A DNA stretch of 64,000 nucleotides from Paeniglutamicibacter sulfureus (GTDB lineage: Bacteria; Actinomycetota; Actinomycetes; Actinomycetales; Micrococcaceae). Numbering within the stretch: the stretch's first letter is position 1; every line of letters begins with the position of its first letter. The position numbers were made by a program, and so were the translations under genes. The notes below the pieces were generated by a model, which saw nothing but the letters and a program-made list of their open reading frames with translations, searched no databases and was not told the DNA's origin. The stretch spans positions 3,472,001 through 3,536,000 of the forward strand of contig NZ_BAAAWO010000001.1 of the NCBI RefSeq assembly GCF_039535115.1, given 5' to 3'. This document shows positions 9,075 to 19,144 of the stretch, in pieces.

Positions 9075-10115
9075 ATGCGCGAACCACTGCCCACCGAGAT
9101 GCGCGCCAGCGTTTTGCGCCAAGCGGGCGAGGTCGTAGTCGAGAACCGTCCGGTCCCGGTTCCGGCATCCGATGAAGTACTGGTCCGTGTTGGCTCGGTT
9201 GGAATTTGCGGATCGGACGTCCACTACTTCAAGGAAGGCCGCATTGGCGACTTCGTGGTCGAATCGCCCTTGGTGCTGGGCCACGAAGCGGGCGGCGTGA
9301 TCGTCGCGGTGGGCGCGGACGTCGATCCGGCCCGTGTCGGAGAAAGGGTTTCGATCGAACCCCAGCGTCCCTCGCCGACCAGCAAGCAGACCATGTCCGG
9401 TGCCTACAACCTCTGCCCGCACATGGAGTTCTACGCGACGCCGCCGATTGACGGGGCCTTCGCCGAATATGTGACCATCCAGTCACACTTCGCCTTTGCC
9501 GTGCCGGAGAACATCAGCGACGACGCGGCCGCCCTGATGGAACCGCTATCCGTGGGCATCGCTGCGGCACGCAAGGCCGGGATCACCGCGGGTTCCCGCG
9601 TGCTGGTCACCGGTGCTGGTCCGATCGGCATCATCGCCCTGCAGGTTGCCCGCGCCTTCGGGGCCACCGAGGTCATCGTTAGCGACCTTGACGCTGAGCG
9701 CCGGGCCCAGGCGCTCGCCTTCGGGGCCGACCGCGTGCTGGACGCCATCGCGGACGACGCCGAATTGCGCGGCCTCGGCATGGACGTGCTGCTCGAATGC
9801 TCCGGGGCCACCCCCGCGGTGCGCGCCGGGCTCGAGGCCCTGGCCCCCGCCGGTGTCGCCGTGCTGGTGGGCATGGGAGCAGACGAAATTGCCCTGCCGA
9901 TCCCGCTGATCCAGAACCGCGAGCTCGTCGTGACCGGCATCTTCCGCTACAACAACACGTGGCCGACCGCCATCGACCTGGTGCGCACCGGGCGCGTGGA
10001 CCTGGACGGCCTGGTGACCGGCGGCTTCGGGCTCGACGAGGTCGAAGCCGCGCTGTTGGCATCCACCGCCTCCACCAGCCTGAAAACCATGATCCGTCCC
10101 GGGAACGGCGCATGA
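9075..10115 (+). CDS. Zinc-dependent polyol (xylitol/sorbitol-type) dehydrogenase
   Basis: 346 residues, medium-chain dehydrogenase/reductase. The catalytic zinc ligands are visible: Cys in 'GICGSDVHYFK' and His-Glu in 'LGHEAGGV'; the Rossmann motif is 'VTGAGPIGIIAL'. 'SDVHYF' and 'EPLSVGIAAARKAGI' are typical of the sorbitol/xylitol dehydrogenase subgroup that oxidises a polyol to its ketose with NAD+. The structural-zinc cysteine lobe is poor (only one Cys in the 'YNLCPHMEF' area), which is common in SDH-type enzymes. Its stop overlaps the next ATG (ATGA). Together with xylulokinase it defines a polyol-to-xylulose-5-phosphate route. Confidence 0.93.
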   Translation: MREPLPTEMRASVLRQAGEVVVENRPVPVPASDEVLVRVGSVGICGSDVHYFKEGRIGDFVVESPLVLGHEAGGVIVAVGADVDPARVGERVSIEPQRPSPTSKQTMSGAYNLCPHMEFYATPPIDGAFAEYVTIQSHFAFAVPENISDDAAALMEPLSVGIAAARKAGITAGSRVLVTGAGPIGIIALQVARAFGATEVIVSDLDAERRAQALAFGADRVLDAIADDAELRGLGMDVLLECSGATPAVRAGLEALAPAGVAVLVGMGADEIALPIPLIQNRELVVTGIFRYNNTWPTAIDLVRTGRVDLDGLVTGGFGLDEVEAALLASTASTSLKTMIRPGNGA

Positions 10116-11650
10116 GCGCGGCCCCCGGGGCGCTGGGCTGCGTCGACATCCATAAGGGCTTTGCCGGCGTCCCGGTGCTCAAGGGCATCACCCTGAGCCT
10201 GGAGCCCGGCACGGTCACTGCGCTGGCCGGAGAAAACGGTGCGGGCAAGTCCACGTTGATGAAGATTGCCTCCGGGCAGTACCGGGCCGATGACGGAATC
10301 GTAGAGGTGGCCGGGACGCATCTGCCGGTCGGGAATCCGCAGGCCGCCAACCAGCTGGGCGTGGCCATCGTGCCTCAGGAACTGGCTTCCATTCCTGAAA
10401 TGACCGTGTACGAGAACCTGTACATCGGGCGGGAGCTGCGCCGCGGCGGATTCCTCAGGCGCCGGGCCATGCGTTCCGGGGCCCGAGCGATGCTCTCGAC
10501 GTTCGGCCTGGAAATCTCGCCCGACGCCCAAATGGGATCGCTGCCCGTGGGCATTCGGCAGATCATCGAAATCGCCAAGGCGACCACCCGCGGGGCCAAG
10601 GTGCTGTTGCTCGACGAACCGACCAGCGCCATCGCCGAAAAGGAGGTGGCCCGCCTCGCTGCGGTCGTCCGACAGCTGCGCGCAGACGGCGTCGCGCTGC
10701 TGTTCACCACCCACAAGATGGAAGAAATCCGGGCCATGGCCGACCGCGTGATCGTGCTGCGCGACGGAAACCTGGTCGAGGACCAGCTCATTGCGGACAT
10801 CACCGATGATGGAATCGTCCGGGCGATGATCGGCCGCGAGCTCGAGGACCTGTTCCCCCAGGTGCACCCGCACGCCGACGAGGTGCTGCTTGAGGTAAGC
10901 GGGCTGGGCGTCGGAGACCGAGCGCCGGTCAGCCTGAGCGTGAGACGCGGGGAAATCCTGGGGCTGGCCGGGCTGGTCGGCGCAGGACGCACCGAGCTGA
11001 TTGAGACCATCTTCGGCATGCGTGCCCCGAACGGCGGAACCGTAACAGTCTCCGGCTCCAAGGTGCGCCTGGCCAACCCTGCTGCCTCCATCGTTTCCGG
11101 CATGGCCCTGGTCCCGGAGGACCGCAAGGGCGCCGGCGCCGTCATGGGCATGTCGATTCTCGACAACACGATCCTGCCGCGGCTCTCAGCGTTTTCCACC
11201 GCGGGTTGGCTCCACGGCCGCTCGCGCCAGCAAACGGCCACCGAGGTCATGGATTCGCTGCGGCTGCGCCGCCGCACACTGGGACAGCCGGTGGAAAAGC
11301 TCTCTGGCGGCAACCAGCAAAAGGTTGTCCTCGGCCGCTGGCTCACCGGAAAGGTCGACGTGCTGTTGCTCGACGAACCAACCCGGGGCGTGGACGTGGG
11401 CGCGCGCAACGAGATCTACCGGATCATCACCGAACTCGCCCAGGCTGGCATGGCCGTGGTCATGGCGTCCTCCGATATGCCCGAGATCCTCTCGCTGACC
11501 CACCGGACCATGGTGATGCGGGACGGTGCCTTCGCCGCCGAGCTCTCCCGCGAGGAACTGTCCGCCCCCGATATACAGGACCGCATTTTCAGACTTGCTT
11601 CCGGGCAGGAAGCCGACTCGCAGAAGGACACCCCGAATGTTAACGACTAA
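10112..11650 (+). CDS. Ribose/polyol-type ABC transporter ATP-binding protein (tandem ATPase domains)
   Basis: 512 residues with two fused nucleotide-binding domains as in RbsA/XylG/AraG. Domain 1 has Walker A GENGAGKST (about 43-51) and Walker B LLLDEPTSAI; its signature is degenerate (LPVGIRQIIEIAK). Domain 2 has the weak 'GLVGAGRTE' A-loop, signature LSGGNQQKVVLGRW and 'LLLDEPTRGVDVGA'. This asymmetry is normal for the CUT2 family. Translationally coupled to the dehydrogenase before it and overlapping the permease by 14 nt. It powers uptake of the polyol or sugar brought by the binding protein downstream. Confidence 0.95.
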   Translation: MSAAPGALGCVDIHKGFAGVPVLKGITLSLEPGTVTALAGENGAGKSTLMKIASGQYRADDGIVEVAGTHLPVGNPQAANQLGVAIVPQELASIPEMTVYENLYIGRELRRGGFLRRRAMRSGARAMLSTFGLEISPDAQMGSLPVGIRQIIEIAKATTRGAKVLLLDEPTSAIAEKEVARLAAVVRQLRADGVALLFTTHKMEEIRAMADRVIVLRDGNLVEDQLIADITDDGIVRAMIGRELEDLFPQVHPHADEVLLEVSGLGVGDRAPVSLSVRRGEILGLAGLVGAGRTELIETIFGMRAPNGGTVTVSGSKVRLANPAASIVSGMALVPEDRKGAGAVMGMSILDNTILPRLSAFSTAGWLHGRSRQQTATEVMDSLRLRRRTLGQPVEKLSGGNQQKVVLGRWLTGKVDVLLLDEPTRGVDVGARNEIYRIITELAQAGMAVVMASSDMPEILSLTHRTMVMRDGAFAAELSREELSAPDIQDRIFRLASGQEADSQKDTPNVND

Positions 11651-12659
11651 GCCGGCCAAGGCCGCCACAATGGCCGAAACGGCCCCAGCGACCGCGTTGG
11701 GCCCGGCCCGTTTCAGCGGGGCCTGGTTCAGGCAATTGCTCATCGACAATGCCATGGTCGCGGTCATGGTGCTGGTGATTGTGTTCTTCCTCTATCGCAG
11801 CGCACGCTTCGGCACGCCGGAAAACCTGGTCACCATCCTCGTCGCCGCGGCACCGTTCGCCCTGATCGCCCTGGGACAAACCCTGGTCATCCTCACCGGC
11901 GGCATCGACCTGTCGGTCGGCAGTGTCATTGCCGCCAGCGCCATGGCTGGCGCCCTGGTCGCCAAGTCAAACCCAGGCCAAATCTGGCTGGCCCTGCTCG
12001 CCGCAGTGGTGGTGGGCATGGTGGCCGGCCTGATCAATGGCTTGGTGGTGGCCTACATGAAGGTTCCGCCCTTCATCGCAACCCTCGGCATGATGACCTT
12101 GGCTTCCGGTGTGGCCTACGTGATCGGCAACGGCGCTCCGATCAACGGCTTGCCGGCGGGCTTCGGGGCATTCGCGAATACTGAGGTCCTCGGAATGAAG
12201 ATCCCGGTGATCCTCATGATTGTCAGCATCATCGGCCTTGCCATCGTGATGAAGCGCACCGCCTATGGCATGCGGGTCTACGCGGTGGGCGGCAACCGCC
12301 TGGCCGCCGAAATCGCCGGCGTAAACAGCTCCCGGATCCTGCTCAGCGTGTACGCCATCAGCGGCGTGCTGGCCGGCCTCTCCGGAATCATGATTGCCTC
12401 GCGCGTGATTTCGGGGGCGCCGAACCTGGGTTCGGGCTACGAACTTGATGCCATTGCCGCGGTGGTCATTGGCGGTGCCTCGCTCATGGGCGGGCGCGGC
12501 AGCATCTGGGGCACCGCCCTGGGCCTGTTGCTCATCCAGACACTGAACAACGGCTTCGACCTTTTGGTCGTCCCCGCCTACTGGCAGGACGTCATCAAGG
12601 GCATCCTGATTGTTGCGGCCGTGGCCGTCGACGTCTGGGCCTCCAAGCACCGCAAATAG
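11637..12659 (+). CDS. CUT2-family ABC transporter permease (RbsC-like)
   Basis: 340 residues from the ATG at 11637, inside the end of the ATPase gene. About eight to ten hydrophobic segments follow a 45-residue cytoplasmic leader. '[15 protein letters not shown]' (near residue 83) and '[18 protein letters not shown]' are the family hallmarks, the latter being the loop that contacts the ATPase. It forms the membrane pore of the CUT2 importer encoded by this operon. Confidence 0.95.
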   Translation: MLTTKPAKAATMAETAPATALGPARFSGAWFRQLLIDNAMVAVMVLVIVFFLYRSARFGTPENLVTILVAAAPFALIALGQTLVILTGGIDLSVGSVIAASAMAGALVAKSNPGQIWLALLAAVVVGMVAGLINGLVVAYMKVPPFIATLGMMTLASGVAYVIGNGAPINGLPAGFGAFANTEVLGMKIPVILMIVSIIGLAIVMKRTAYGMRVYAVGGNRLAAEIAGVNSSRILLSVYAISGVLAGLSGIMIASRVISGAPNLGSGYELDAIAAVVIGGASLMGGRGSIWGTALGLLLIQTLNNGFDLLVVPAYWQDVIKGILIVAAVAVDVWASKHRK

Positions 12660-12714
12660 CGTTCCACGTTTCACCTTTTCCCACCTTTCGAATCCCCTTT
12701 CAGGAGTGTCAACG

Positions 12715-13785
12715 ATGATCCGTCCTCTCAAGAAAATCACCACCTCCCTGGCCGCACTCGGCGTGGCCTCCCTGGTCCTCACCGGTTGCGGAGCAGGCGA
12801 CCCGAATGCCGCCGGCGCAGCGGGCTCGTCCGACAAGCAGCTGACCGTGGGCGTGAGCGTCTACGACATGTCCTCCTTCGTGACCCAGGGCAAGGAAGGC
12901 ATCGATGCATACGCCGCGGCCAACGATGTGAAGATCCTGTGGAACTCGGCCAACCTCGACGTCAATACGCAGGCAACCCAGGTTGACCAGTTCGTGAACC
13001 AGGGCGTCGACGCGATCCTGGTCAACCCCGTTCAGGCCGGCTCGCTGCAGCCGCAGGTTGCCGCGGCCAAGGAAGCAGGCATCCCTTTCGTCGATGTCAA
13101 CGCATCGCTGAAGAACGATGCCCTTGACGGGTCGGTGCAGCCGGACGATGTCGCCGCCGGTGCCCAGGAAGCCCAGATGATGATGGATAAGCTGGGCGGC
13201 AAGGGCAACGTCGTGATCCTGCAGGGCCCGTTGGGTGGTTCAGGGGAAATCGACCGCGGCGCGGGCATCGACTCGGTCTTGGCCAAGTACCCGGACGTCA
13301 AGGTGCTGGCGAAAGACACCGCCAACTGGAAGCGCGACGAGGCCGTGAACAAGATGAAGAACTGGATCTCTGCATTCGGCGACGACATCGACGGCGTCAT
13401 CTCGCAGAACGACGACATGGGGCTCGGAGCCTTGCAGGCATTGAAAGAAGCAGGCATCAAGGGCGTCCCGATCGTGGGCATCGATGGCATCGAGGATGGA
13501 CTGAAAGCCGTGAAGCAGGGTGACTTCATCGGTACTTCGTTGCAGCACGGAACGGTGGAAATGGCCGCGGGACTGGCCGTGGCAGTCAAGCTGGCCAAGG
13601 GCGAGGAAGTCAACGCAAAGCCCGTCTACATCATGCCGGCCATCACCAAGGAGAATGTTGACGGCGCCATGAAGAACGTGGTGACCGAACGTGAATCCTT
13701 CCTTAAGGCGCTGCCCGAGCTGATCAGCGAGAACCTCAAGACCGGCAACGTGGCTTACGAAGGGCTGCCGGGCCAAATCAAGTAG
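12715..13785 (+). CDS. Sugar/polyol-binding lipoprotein of CUT2 ABC transporter
   Basis: 356 residues. A lipoprotein signal ends in LVLTGC (Cys25 lipidated), followed by a linker and a periplasmic-binding-protein type 1 fold of the RbsB class: '[19 protein letters not shown]' and '[19 protein letters not shown]'-like blocks (here [16 protein letters not shown]). It captures the substrate outside the membrane and delivers it to the permease. AGGAG ribosome site 9 nt upstream. Last gene of the operon, closed by a strong hairpin. Substrate is inferred from neighbours to be a pentitol or pentose. Confidence 0.95.
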   Translation: MIRPLKKITTSLAALGVASLVLTGCGAGDPNAAGAAGSSDKQLTVGVSVYDMSSFVTQGKEGIDAYAAANDVKILWNSANLDVNTQATQVDQFVNQGVDAILVNPVQAGSLQPQVAAAKEAGIPFVDVNASLKNDALDGSVQPDDVAAGAQEAQMMMDKLGGKGNVVILQGPLGGSGEIDRGAGIDSVLAKYPDVKVLAKDTANWKRDEAVNKMKNWISAFGDDIDGVISQNDDMGLGALQALKEAGIKGVPIVGIDGIEDGLKAVKQGDFIGTSLQHGTVEMAAGLAVAVKLAKGEEVNAKPVYIMPAITKENVDGAMKNVVTERESFLKALPELISENLKTGNVAYEGLPGQIK

Positions 13786-13803
13786 TACCAGGCACGTGAA
13801 TCA

Positions 13804-13850
13804 GCCGTTGGCGGTTGTCCGGGGTTCGCCCCGCGACAACCGCCAACGGT
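13804..13850. terminator. Bidirectional terminator hairpin
   Basis: A long inverted repeat (13804-13819 with 13835-13850, one end mismatch) around a G+C-rich loop, between the convergent binding-protein and TOTE-helicase genes. Confidence 0.85.
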
Positions 13851-13853
13851 GCT

Positions 13854-16379
13854 TTAAGGCAAGCGGTTCTTGGACTCGGTCGCGAACCCCAGGTCCCGGT
13901 ACCCGCCGGCGCGCTTGTCGTAGGCGCGGGCGATCACCGGGGTGAGCACGTCGACGTAGTCGTGCACCACGGCGGTGGCCTTGCCCGGGTGTGGCCGGGT
14001 GACCCGGCCGGCGTACTGGACGAGCCGTCCCTTGAAGGAAACGGGTGCGGCCAGGAAGAGCGTGTCCAGGCGCGGGCAGTCGAAGCCCTCGCCGATCAGC
14101 GACCCGGTGCCCAGGACCAGCAGCGCTTCGTCCTCGGGGGTGGAGTTGATCCGCTCCATTGCGGCCCGCCGCTCTGAGGTCTTCAGCGATCCCGTGAGCT
14201 CGATCGGGTCGAGCCCGGCGCCGCGCAACTCCTCGGCGATCAGCTGCAGATGCCGCTTCCAGGTCGAGAGCACCAGGATTTGCCGGCCTTGTCCGTGCGC
14301 CTCGATGACGTCGCCGGCGACCTGGGCCAGGCGGTTCCGGTCCTCGATGAGGATCTTGTAGATCCGCGTGATCCCGCCCGGCTCGCTCGGGTCGATGTCC
14401 CCGTCGTAGTCGAACGCCGTGTCGTGGAGGCGCAGCTGCAGGGCGGGAGCGGGGAACTCGGCGGCGCTTTGCGGCAGTTCGCCGTGGCGGGCCGTGGCGA
14501 ACTCGTGGGTGAAGGTGCCCAGCTGGTGGAAGATCAGCTCCTCCAGCCCGTCGCGTCGGTACGGGGTGGCGGTGAGCCCGAGCCAGGAACGGGCCGGGAC
14601 CTGGTTCATGACCTGGCTGAAGGCGGCCGCAGGCACGTGGTGGCATTCATCGACCACCACGAACCCGTAGCCGGCGGTCAGCTCCGCAACATTCTTGCGC
14701 CGGGCCAGCGTGGGCAGCAGCGCCACGTCGATGCGGCCGGTGGTCTTCGACTTCCCGCCGCCGATCTGGCCGGATTTCTCGCCGAGGAAGGTCAGGATCT
14801 CGCCGCGCCATTGGTCCGCCAGCGCCTTGCGGTCCACCAGCACCAGCGTGGAGACGGACTTGGCCGCGATCAGCGCACAGGCCATGACGGTCTTGCCGCT
14901 GCCCGGCGCGGCGACCAGCACCGCGTGGGTGCGGGCCGCCAGCGCATTGAACGCCCGCTGCTGCTCGGGATGCAACGTCGCGGTGAAGGCGAAGTCTGCT
15001 GCTTCCCCTACGACACGGTGGTCGGTGAGCCTGAGCTTGCTGCCGGCGGTTTGAACGAGTTCCTCCAGCCGGGGCAGCAACCCGCGGGGCAGGATAAGGT
15101 CGCCCTCGAGGGTTTCGTCGTAGCTGGTGAGGAAGCGCGGGATGCCCCAGGTGGAGCGCCGCTGGCGCTGCCGCTCGTAGAAGTCGGGGTTGGGCAGGGC
15201 CGCGGCGTGCTTCAGCGCGGTGACCATGGCCGGGCCCAGGTCCGTGGCGCGCAGGGTGATGCGTGCAGCGATCGAGGCATTGACGATCGGGGCGGGTCGC
15301 GGGGAGATCTTGGAGGAGGCCGGGACCTCCAGGCGGGTCTTGCGCCCGGTGACCGGTGCCGGCAGCAACCGCAGCAGCGATTTCAGTTCCCCGGGGCTCA
15401 CCCGCCCGAGGCCCGAGAGGTACGCCCATTGGTCCTCGTAGGGCTCCAGGGTCGAGGTGTCCAGAAAGAGCGTGGTGCCGTGCTTGCGGCGCCTGCCGGA
15501 CAACGGGGCGGCGATCAGGTTGCCCATGCCCTTGCCGGTGTGCCGGTCCTGGGAGGGGAAGAGCCGGTCGTAGCTGCGCAGCGACATCGAGCCCCTGATG
15601 CCCATGGCCTCGTGCAGCAGCGAGCTGGCCAGGGAGCGCGCGGACTCGGCAGAGACCTCCTGCGCGAAGAAAATCCACACGTGCGCCCCGCGCCCGGACT
15701 GGGAGACCTCCAGGGCGGCGGGGATACCGCGGTAGCGCGCGGCCTTGAGGTAGGCCAGCGCATCGAGCATCGCGGCGTCCCCATCGAAGTCCGCGGCCAC
15801 AAAGTAGCAGCTGTCCCGCGCCGTCAACGGGTAGAGCCCGATGTGCTGGGTGCCCCGCAGGTGGGCCTCGACCTCGGCCGGGGTGAGCCTGGTGTAGTTC
15901 GTATTGTCCCGGTCCATCCATTTGCGCCAGCCCCCGGGAACCGCCGGCACCCAGCCGGCCTTTCCCTCCGCCGCGTTTTCCCAGCGCAGCGCAAAGACAT
16001 CGGTGCGGGCGCGAAACAGGTCCATGTAGAGCCGGATCTTCTCGGCCTCCGGGGAGCTGGCGGTCACCGGACCAGAGGGGCGCAGCGCGAGCTCGGCCTG
16101 GGAGGGTGCCGCGGCCCGTGCCTCGGCAGTGCCCAGGGACAAGAGCTTGCGCAGCCGCAAGTTGTCGATGCGCAGCGCCTCAAGCTCGCGTTGGACGGAG
16201 CCGGCGTTGGCAGGGGCGTTGGCAGGGGCATCGGCGGGGGCGCGGGTGTCGGCCGGTGCCGGGGGCCGGGTCGATGCCCCATCAAGCGGCAGCTGGGGTT
16301 GGTCCGGATCGTGGTGGGTGGGACTCACACCACCATTGTGCCCCGCGGCCCCGACAATCCGGGGTCGGCGGGGCACCAT
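13854..16379 (-). CDS. TOTE-type archaeo-eukaryotic primase fused to superfamily-2 helicase
   Basis: 841 residues. After an Ala/Pro-rich leader comes a short coiled coil (about 62-82), then an AEP-primase-like domain (about 110-330) with the DxD-type motif 'ADFDGD' (196-201) and 'SGRGAHVWIFF' (228-238). A helicase follows: Walker A 'APGSGKT' near 493, motif II DECHH near 577, 'GLTATPYRRD', and C-terminal 'QYAGRVTRP'. Primase-helicase fusions of this kind are the core of proposed TOTE conflict systems (Transcription Opposing Transposable Elements). No nuclease domain is recognisable in the protein or next to it, so its role (defence or repair) is open. A GTG at 16328 is an alternative start. 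It lies 9 nt behind the monooxygenase gene. Confidence 0.85.
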   Translation of the reverse strand: MVPRRPRIVGAAGHNGGVSPTHHDPDQPQLPLDGASTRPPAPADTRAPADAPANAPANAGSVQRELEALRIDNLRLRKLLSLGTAEARAAAPSQAELALRPSGPVTASSPEAEKIRLYMDLFRARTDVFALRWENAAEGKAGWVPAVPGGWRKWMDRDNTNYTRLTPAEVEAHLRGTQHIGLYPLTARDSCYFVAADFDGDAAMLDALAYLKAARYRGIPAALEVSQSGRGAHVWIFFAQEVSAESARSLASSLLHEAMGIRGSMSLRSYDRLFPSQDRHTGKGMGNLIAAPLSGRRRKHGTTLFLDTSTLEPYEDQWAYLSGLGRVSPGELKSLLRLLPAPVTGRKTRLEVPASSKISPRPAPIVNASIAARITLRATDLGPAMVTALKHAAALPNPDFYERQRQRRSTWGIPRFLTSYDETLEGDLILPRGLLPRLEELVQTAGSKLRLTDHRVVGEAADFAFTATLHPEQQRAFNALAARTHAVLVAAPGSGKTVMACALIAAKSVSTLVLVDRKALADQWRGEILTFLGEKSGQIGGGKSKTTGRIDVALLPTLARRKNVAELTAGYGFVVVDECHHVPAAAFSQVMNQVPARSWLGLTATPYRRDGLEELIFHQLGTFTHEFATARHGELPQSAAEFPAPALQLRLHDTAFDYDGDIDPSEPGGITRIYKILIEDRNRLAQVAGDVIEAHGQGRQILVLSTWKRHLQLIAEELRGAGLDPIELTGSLKTSERRAAMERINSTPEDEALLVLGTGSLIGEGFDCPRLDTLFLAAPVSFKGRLVQYAGRVTRPHPGKATAVVHDYVDVLTPVIARAYDKRAGGYRDLGFATESKNRLP

Positions 16380-16388
16380 GGCGCCGGA

Positions 16389-18179
16389 TCAGGAGCTGTG
16401 GTGAGTCTCGGCCAGCGCGTAGACGGGGGTGTCGATGCCCTCGAAGCGTGCCTTGAGCTGCAGCGCCAGGTACTTGGAGTAGTGCCTCGACTGGTGCAGG
16501 TTCCCGCCGTGGAACCATAGGTTTTCCTGCCGGGTCGGCTTCCACATGTTGCGCAGCTCGCCCTGCCACGGACCCGGGTCCTTGGTGGTGTCCGAGCCCA
16601 GGCCCCAGCACTTGCCCACCGCATCGGCCACGTCCTGGGAGATGAGCCTGGCCGCCCAGCCGTTCATGGAGCCGTAGCCGGTGGCATAGACCACCGCGTC
16701 GGCCGGCAGCACCGTGCCGTCGTCGAGCACCACCGAGTCCTCGGTCAAATGCGCCACGTCGCCGTGTGCCAGGGCGATGGACCCGTCGGCGACCAGCTCG
16801 GAGGCGCCGATGTTGATGTAGTAGCCCGAGCCGCGGCGCAGGTACTTCAGGAACAAACCGGAATCGTCGTCGCCGAAGTCCAGGTCGAAGCCGGCATCGG
16901 TGAGCCCTTGGTAGAAATCCGCGTCGTCCGCGCGGATCTTCTCGAACGCCGGGCGGTGGAATTCGGGCAGCACCTTGTAGGGGATGGAGGCGAAGATCAG
17001 GTCCGCGGTCTCGTGGTCGATGCCGTTTGCCAGCGCCTCCTCGGAGTACAACGGCCCGAGCACGGTGTTCATCAGCGACTCCGAGCGCACGATGTGGGTG
17101 CTGGAGCGTTGCACCATGACGGGCTTGGCGCCGTTTTGGTAGAGGTCCGCGCAGATGTCGTGGGCGGAGTTGTTGGCGCCGACGACCACCACGTTCTTGC
17201 CCCGGTAGGCTTCGCCGCCAGGGTGGGTCGAGGAATGGTTCTGTTCCCCGCCGAAGACGTCTTGGCCTTCGAAGGAGGGGATGTTCGGGATCCCGGACAT
17301 GCCGGTGGCGATTACCACGTGTGCGGGGCTCAAGGTGTGCTTCCGGCCCTCGCGGATCACCTGGACGGTCCATGCCCCGGTGTCAGGGTCGTGGACGGCG
17401 GAAGTGGCCTCGGTGTTGGACCAGTAGTCCAGTTCCATCAGCCGGGTGTAGCTTTCCAGCCAGTCGCCCATCTTGTCCTTGGGGGTGAACACCGGCCAGT
17501 GGTCTGGGAAGGGGATGTAGGGCATGTGGTCGTACCAGACCGGGTCGTGCAGGGCCAGCGAGTGGTAGCGCGAACGCCACTGGTCGCCCGGGCGCGGGTG
17601 CTTGTCGATGACCAGGGCGGGGACGCCCAGGCGCTTGAGCCGGGCGCCGAGCCCGATGCCGCCCTGCCCGCCGCCGATAACCAGCACGTACGGCTGTTCG
17701 GTGATGCCTAATTCCGCCGCGCGCCGGTGGCGCCGATCCAGCCAGTTCTCCGATGTCATCTCGGACCCGTGGTCGGCCCCGCGTTCGCGCAGCGCCCCGG
17801 CCGGCTCCGGGAACTCGCGCAGCCCTTGGGCGGTGGACAGCAGCGTCCAGCACTTGCCGTCGCGCAGCCGCAGCAGCCCCTTGCCGTCGATGGATTTGTT
17901 GGTGAAGGTGTACCAGGCCTCGATCACGCCGTCGCCCTCGGTGGCCGAGACCAGGGAGAGGTCCCGCGGCCAGGCGTCGGGCCCGACCCCGTCCAGCATG
18001 TCCTTGATTTCCCCGCGGCCCTCGGAGGTGTGCAGGTTCCAGGTCAGCGCCGACAGGTCCCGCCAGTAGGATTCCTCGCCGAAGAGGGCTGCCGCCGCCT
18101 CGGTGTTGCCCGCTTCCAGTGCGCGTTCCAGCTCGCGGAGCCATTGCCCTGCCGCGGTGCTGGCATTCTCTTCGGTCAT
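16389..18179 (-). CDS. Flavin-containing monooxygenase with N-terminal NTF2-like domain
   Basis: 596 residues from the ATG at 18179, preceded by AAGGAG; an in-frame ATG at 18200 is less likely. Residues about 10-125 form an NTF2/SnoaL-like alpha+beta domain. A class-B flavoprotein monooxygenase core follows: FAD motif 'VIGGGQGGIGLGARL' (about 173-187), NADPH motif 'VVVGANNSAHDICADL', and the C-terminal 'ADAVVYATGYGSMNG' (ATGY type). Such proteins oxygenate ketones, amines or sulfur compounds with NADPH and O2. The regulator that lay directly upstream is broken by an IS, so expression may now be altered. Confidence 0.9.
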   Translation of the reverse strand: MTEENASTAAGQWLRELERALEAGNTEAAAALFGEESYWRDLSALTWNLHTSEGRGEIKDMLDGVGPDAWPRDLSLVSATEGDGVIEAWYTFTNKSIDGKGLLRLRDGKCWTLLSTAQGLREFPEPAGALRERGADHGSEMTSENWLDRRHRRAAELGITEQPYVLVIGGGQGGIGLGARLKRLGVPALVIDKHPRPGDQWRSRYHSLALHDPVWYDHMPYIPFPDHWPVFTPKDKMGDWLESYTRLMELDYWSNTEATSAVHDPDTGAWTVQVIREGRKHTLSPAHVVIATGMSGIPNIPSFEGQDVFGGEQNHSSTHPGGEAYRGKNVVVVGANNSAHDICADLYQNGAKPVMVQRSSTHIVRSESLMNTVLGPLYSEEALANGIDHETADLIFASIPYKVLPEFHRPAFEKIRADDADFYQGLTDAGFDLDFGDDDSGLFLKYLRRGSGYYINIGASELVADGSIALAHGDVAHLTEDSVVLDDGTVLPADAVVYATGYGSMNGWAARLISQDVADAVGKCWGLGSDTTKDPGPWQGELRNMWKPTRQENLWFHGGNLHQSRHYSKYLALQLKARFEGIDTPVYALAETHHSS

Positions 18180-18276
18180 GTCCGTCTCCTTCGAAAGCAT
18201 GTTGCGATGGAGACGATGCTATGAGCTGGGTCACAGTGCCGCGAGGGTTGCAAGAGGTTGCAACACCCGCCCCGCC

Positions 18277-19099
18277 TCAGGGGCGGAAGGCCGCCGGCAG
18301 GCCCAGGCGGTAGGGCCGGGATTCGATCAGCCCGCCGAGCCTGGTGCGCAGCCGGGAGAGCTCGGCGCGCACCGTGACGGTGGTGGTGATGCCGGGAAGC
18401 CGCTCCATGAGGCCGTGGGCGTCCAGGCCGGCCGGGTTGGCCACCAGCAGCGCCAGGATCTCGCCGTGCCGCTCGGTGAGGCGGATCTCGGTTCGTTGCC
18501 CGTCCTGGACAACGACGGCAACCGGCACCGGGGCTAGGGCCAGTTCCAGCCGGGCGTCCGACGCGCGCTTGCCGCCGTGCAGCAGCCAGCCGCCGGGGAC
18601 CTCTTCGGCCACCACCGCCCCGAGCTCGGGCAGCCAGGCGCCGCCGGGGGACAGTGTGCCGGGCAGCCGCAGGCGGGTTCCCACGCCGAATCCCGTCGAA
18701 TGCGCCACCCAGCCCTGCGCATCGACCAGCACATGGCGTCCGACCGGGGACGGAACCGAAGCAGCCAGCAGATGAAGCTCGCGGTGGTGCCGTTCGGACA
18801 GCAGGCCGGCGGCCTCCCGCGCCGTGGCGCTGACCAACGCAAGGGTATGCGGGTGCGCGGTGCGGTAGGACCCGGAGAGCGTGATGGCGCCAAGCACCTG
18901 TCCGGTGCGTTCCTCGATGATCGGGGCACTGGTGCACACCCAGGTATGTTGTTCCTCGCGGGCATGTTCCGGGCCGAAGATCTGCACCGCGGTGCGTTCG
19001 GCCATGGCGGCGCCCAGCCCGTTGGTGCCGACATCGGTTTCCCGCCATCGCGCCCCGGCAATGAATCCGATGCCCTCACTGCGTCGGCGAATAGGGGAC
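18277..19099 (-). pseudogene. GAF-domain regulator, C-terminal half, cut off by IS insertion
   Basis: In frame from the IS junction it reads 'IRRRSEGIGF', 'GARWRETDVGTNGLG', then the GAF domain remainder and a C-terminal helix-turn-helix (about the last 75 residues) with 'LTERHGEILALLVANP' and 'LPGITTTVTVRAELSRL'. This is the back half of an AcoR-like GAF regulator without an AAA+ module. The front half is at 20660-20997. Deleting the IS plus one target copy rejoins them in the same phase (TCC CCT codons shared), so it was a single gene of about 387 codons. An internal ATG at 19005 could start a fragment, but it would lack the first part of the GAF domain. Probably once controlled the monooxygenase gene 98 nt downstream. 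Confidence 0.85.
19092..19099. repeat. Left copy of 8-bp IS target-site duplication (TAGGGGAC)
   Basis: TAGGGGAC occurs here and again at 20652-20659, directly bordering the element. Both copies are read in the same codon phase of the interrupted gene. Confidence 0.75.
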
Positions 19100-19144
19100 C
19101 GGAATTTTTCAAGTCAAGCGGTACCAAGGTGAGTTAGGCGGCCG

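Noticed and set aside
14250..16520. A 756-codon open frame antisense to the TOTE helicase
   Set aside because: A mirror of the helicase gene in high-GC DNA. Composition is Gly/Arg/Gln-rich, and no ribosome site or domain was found.
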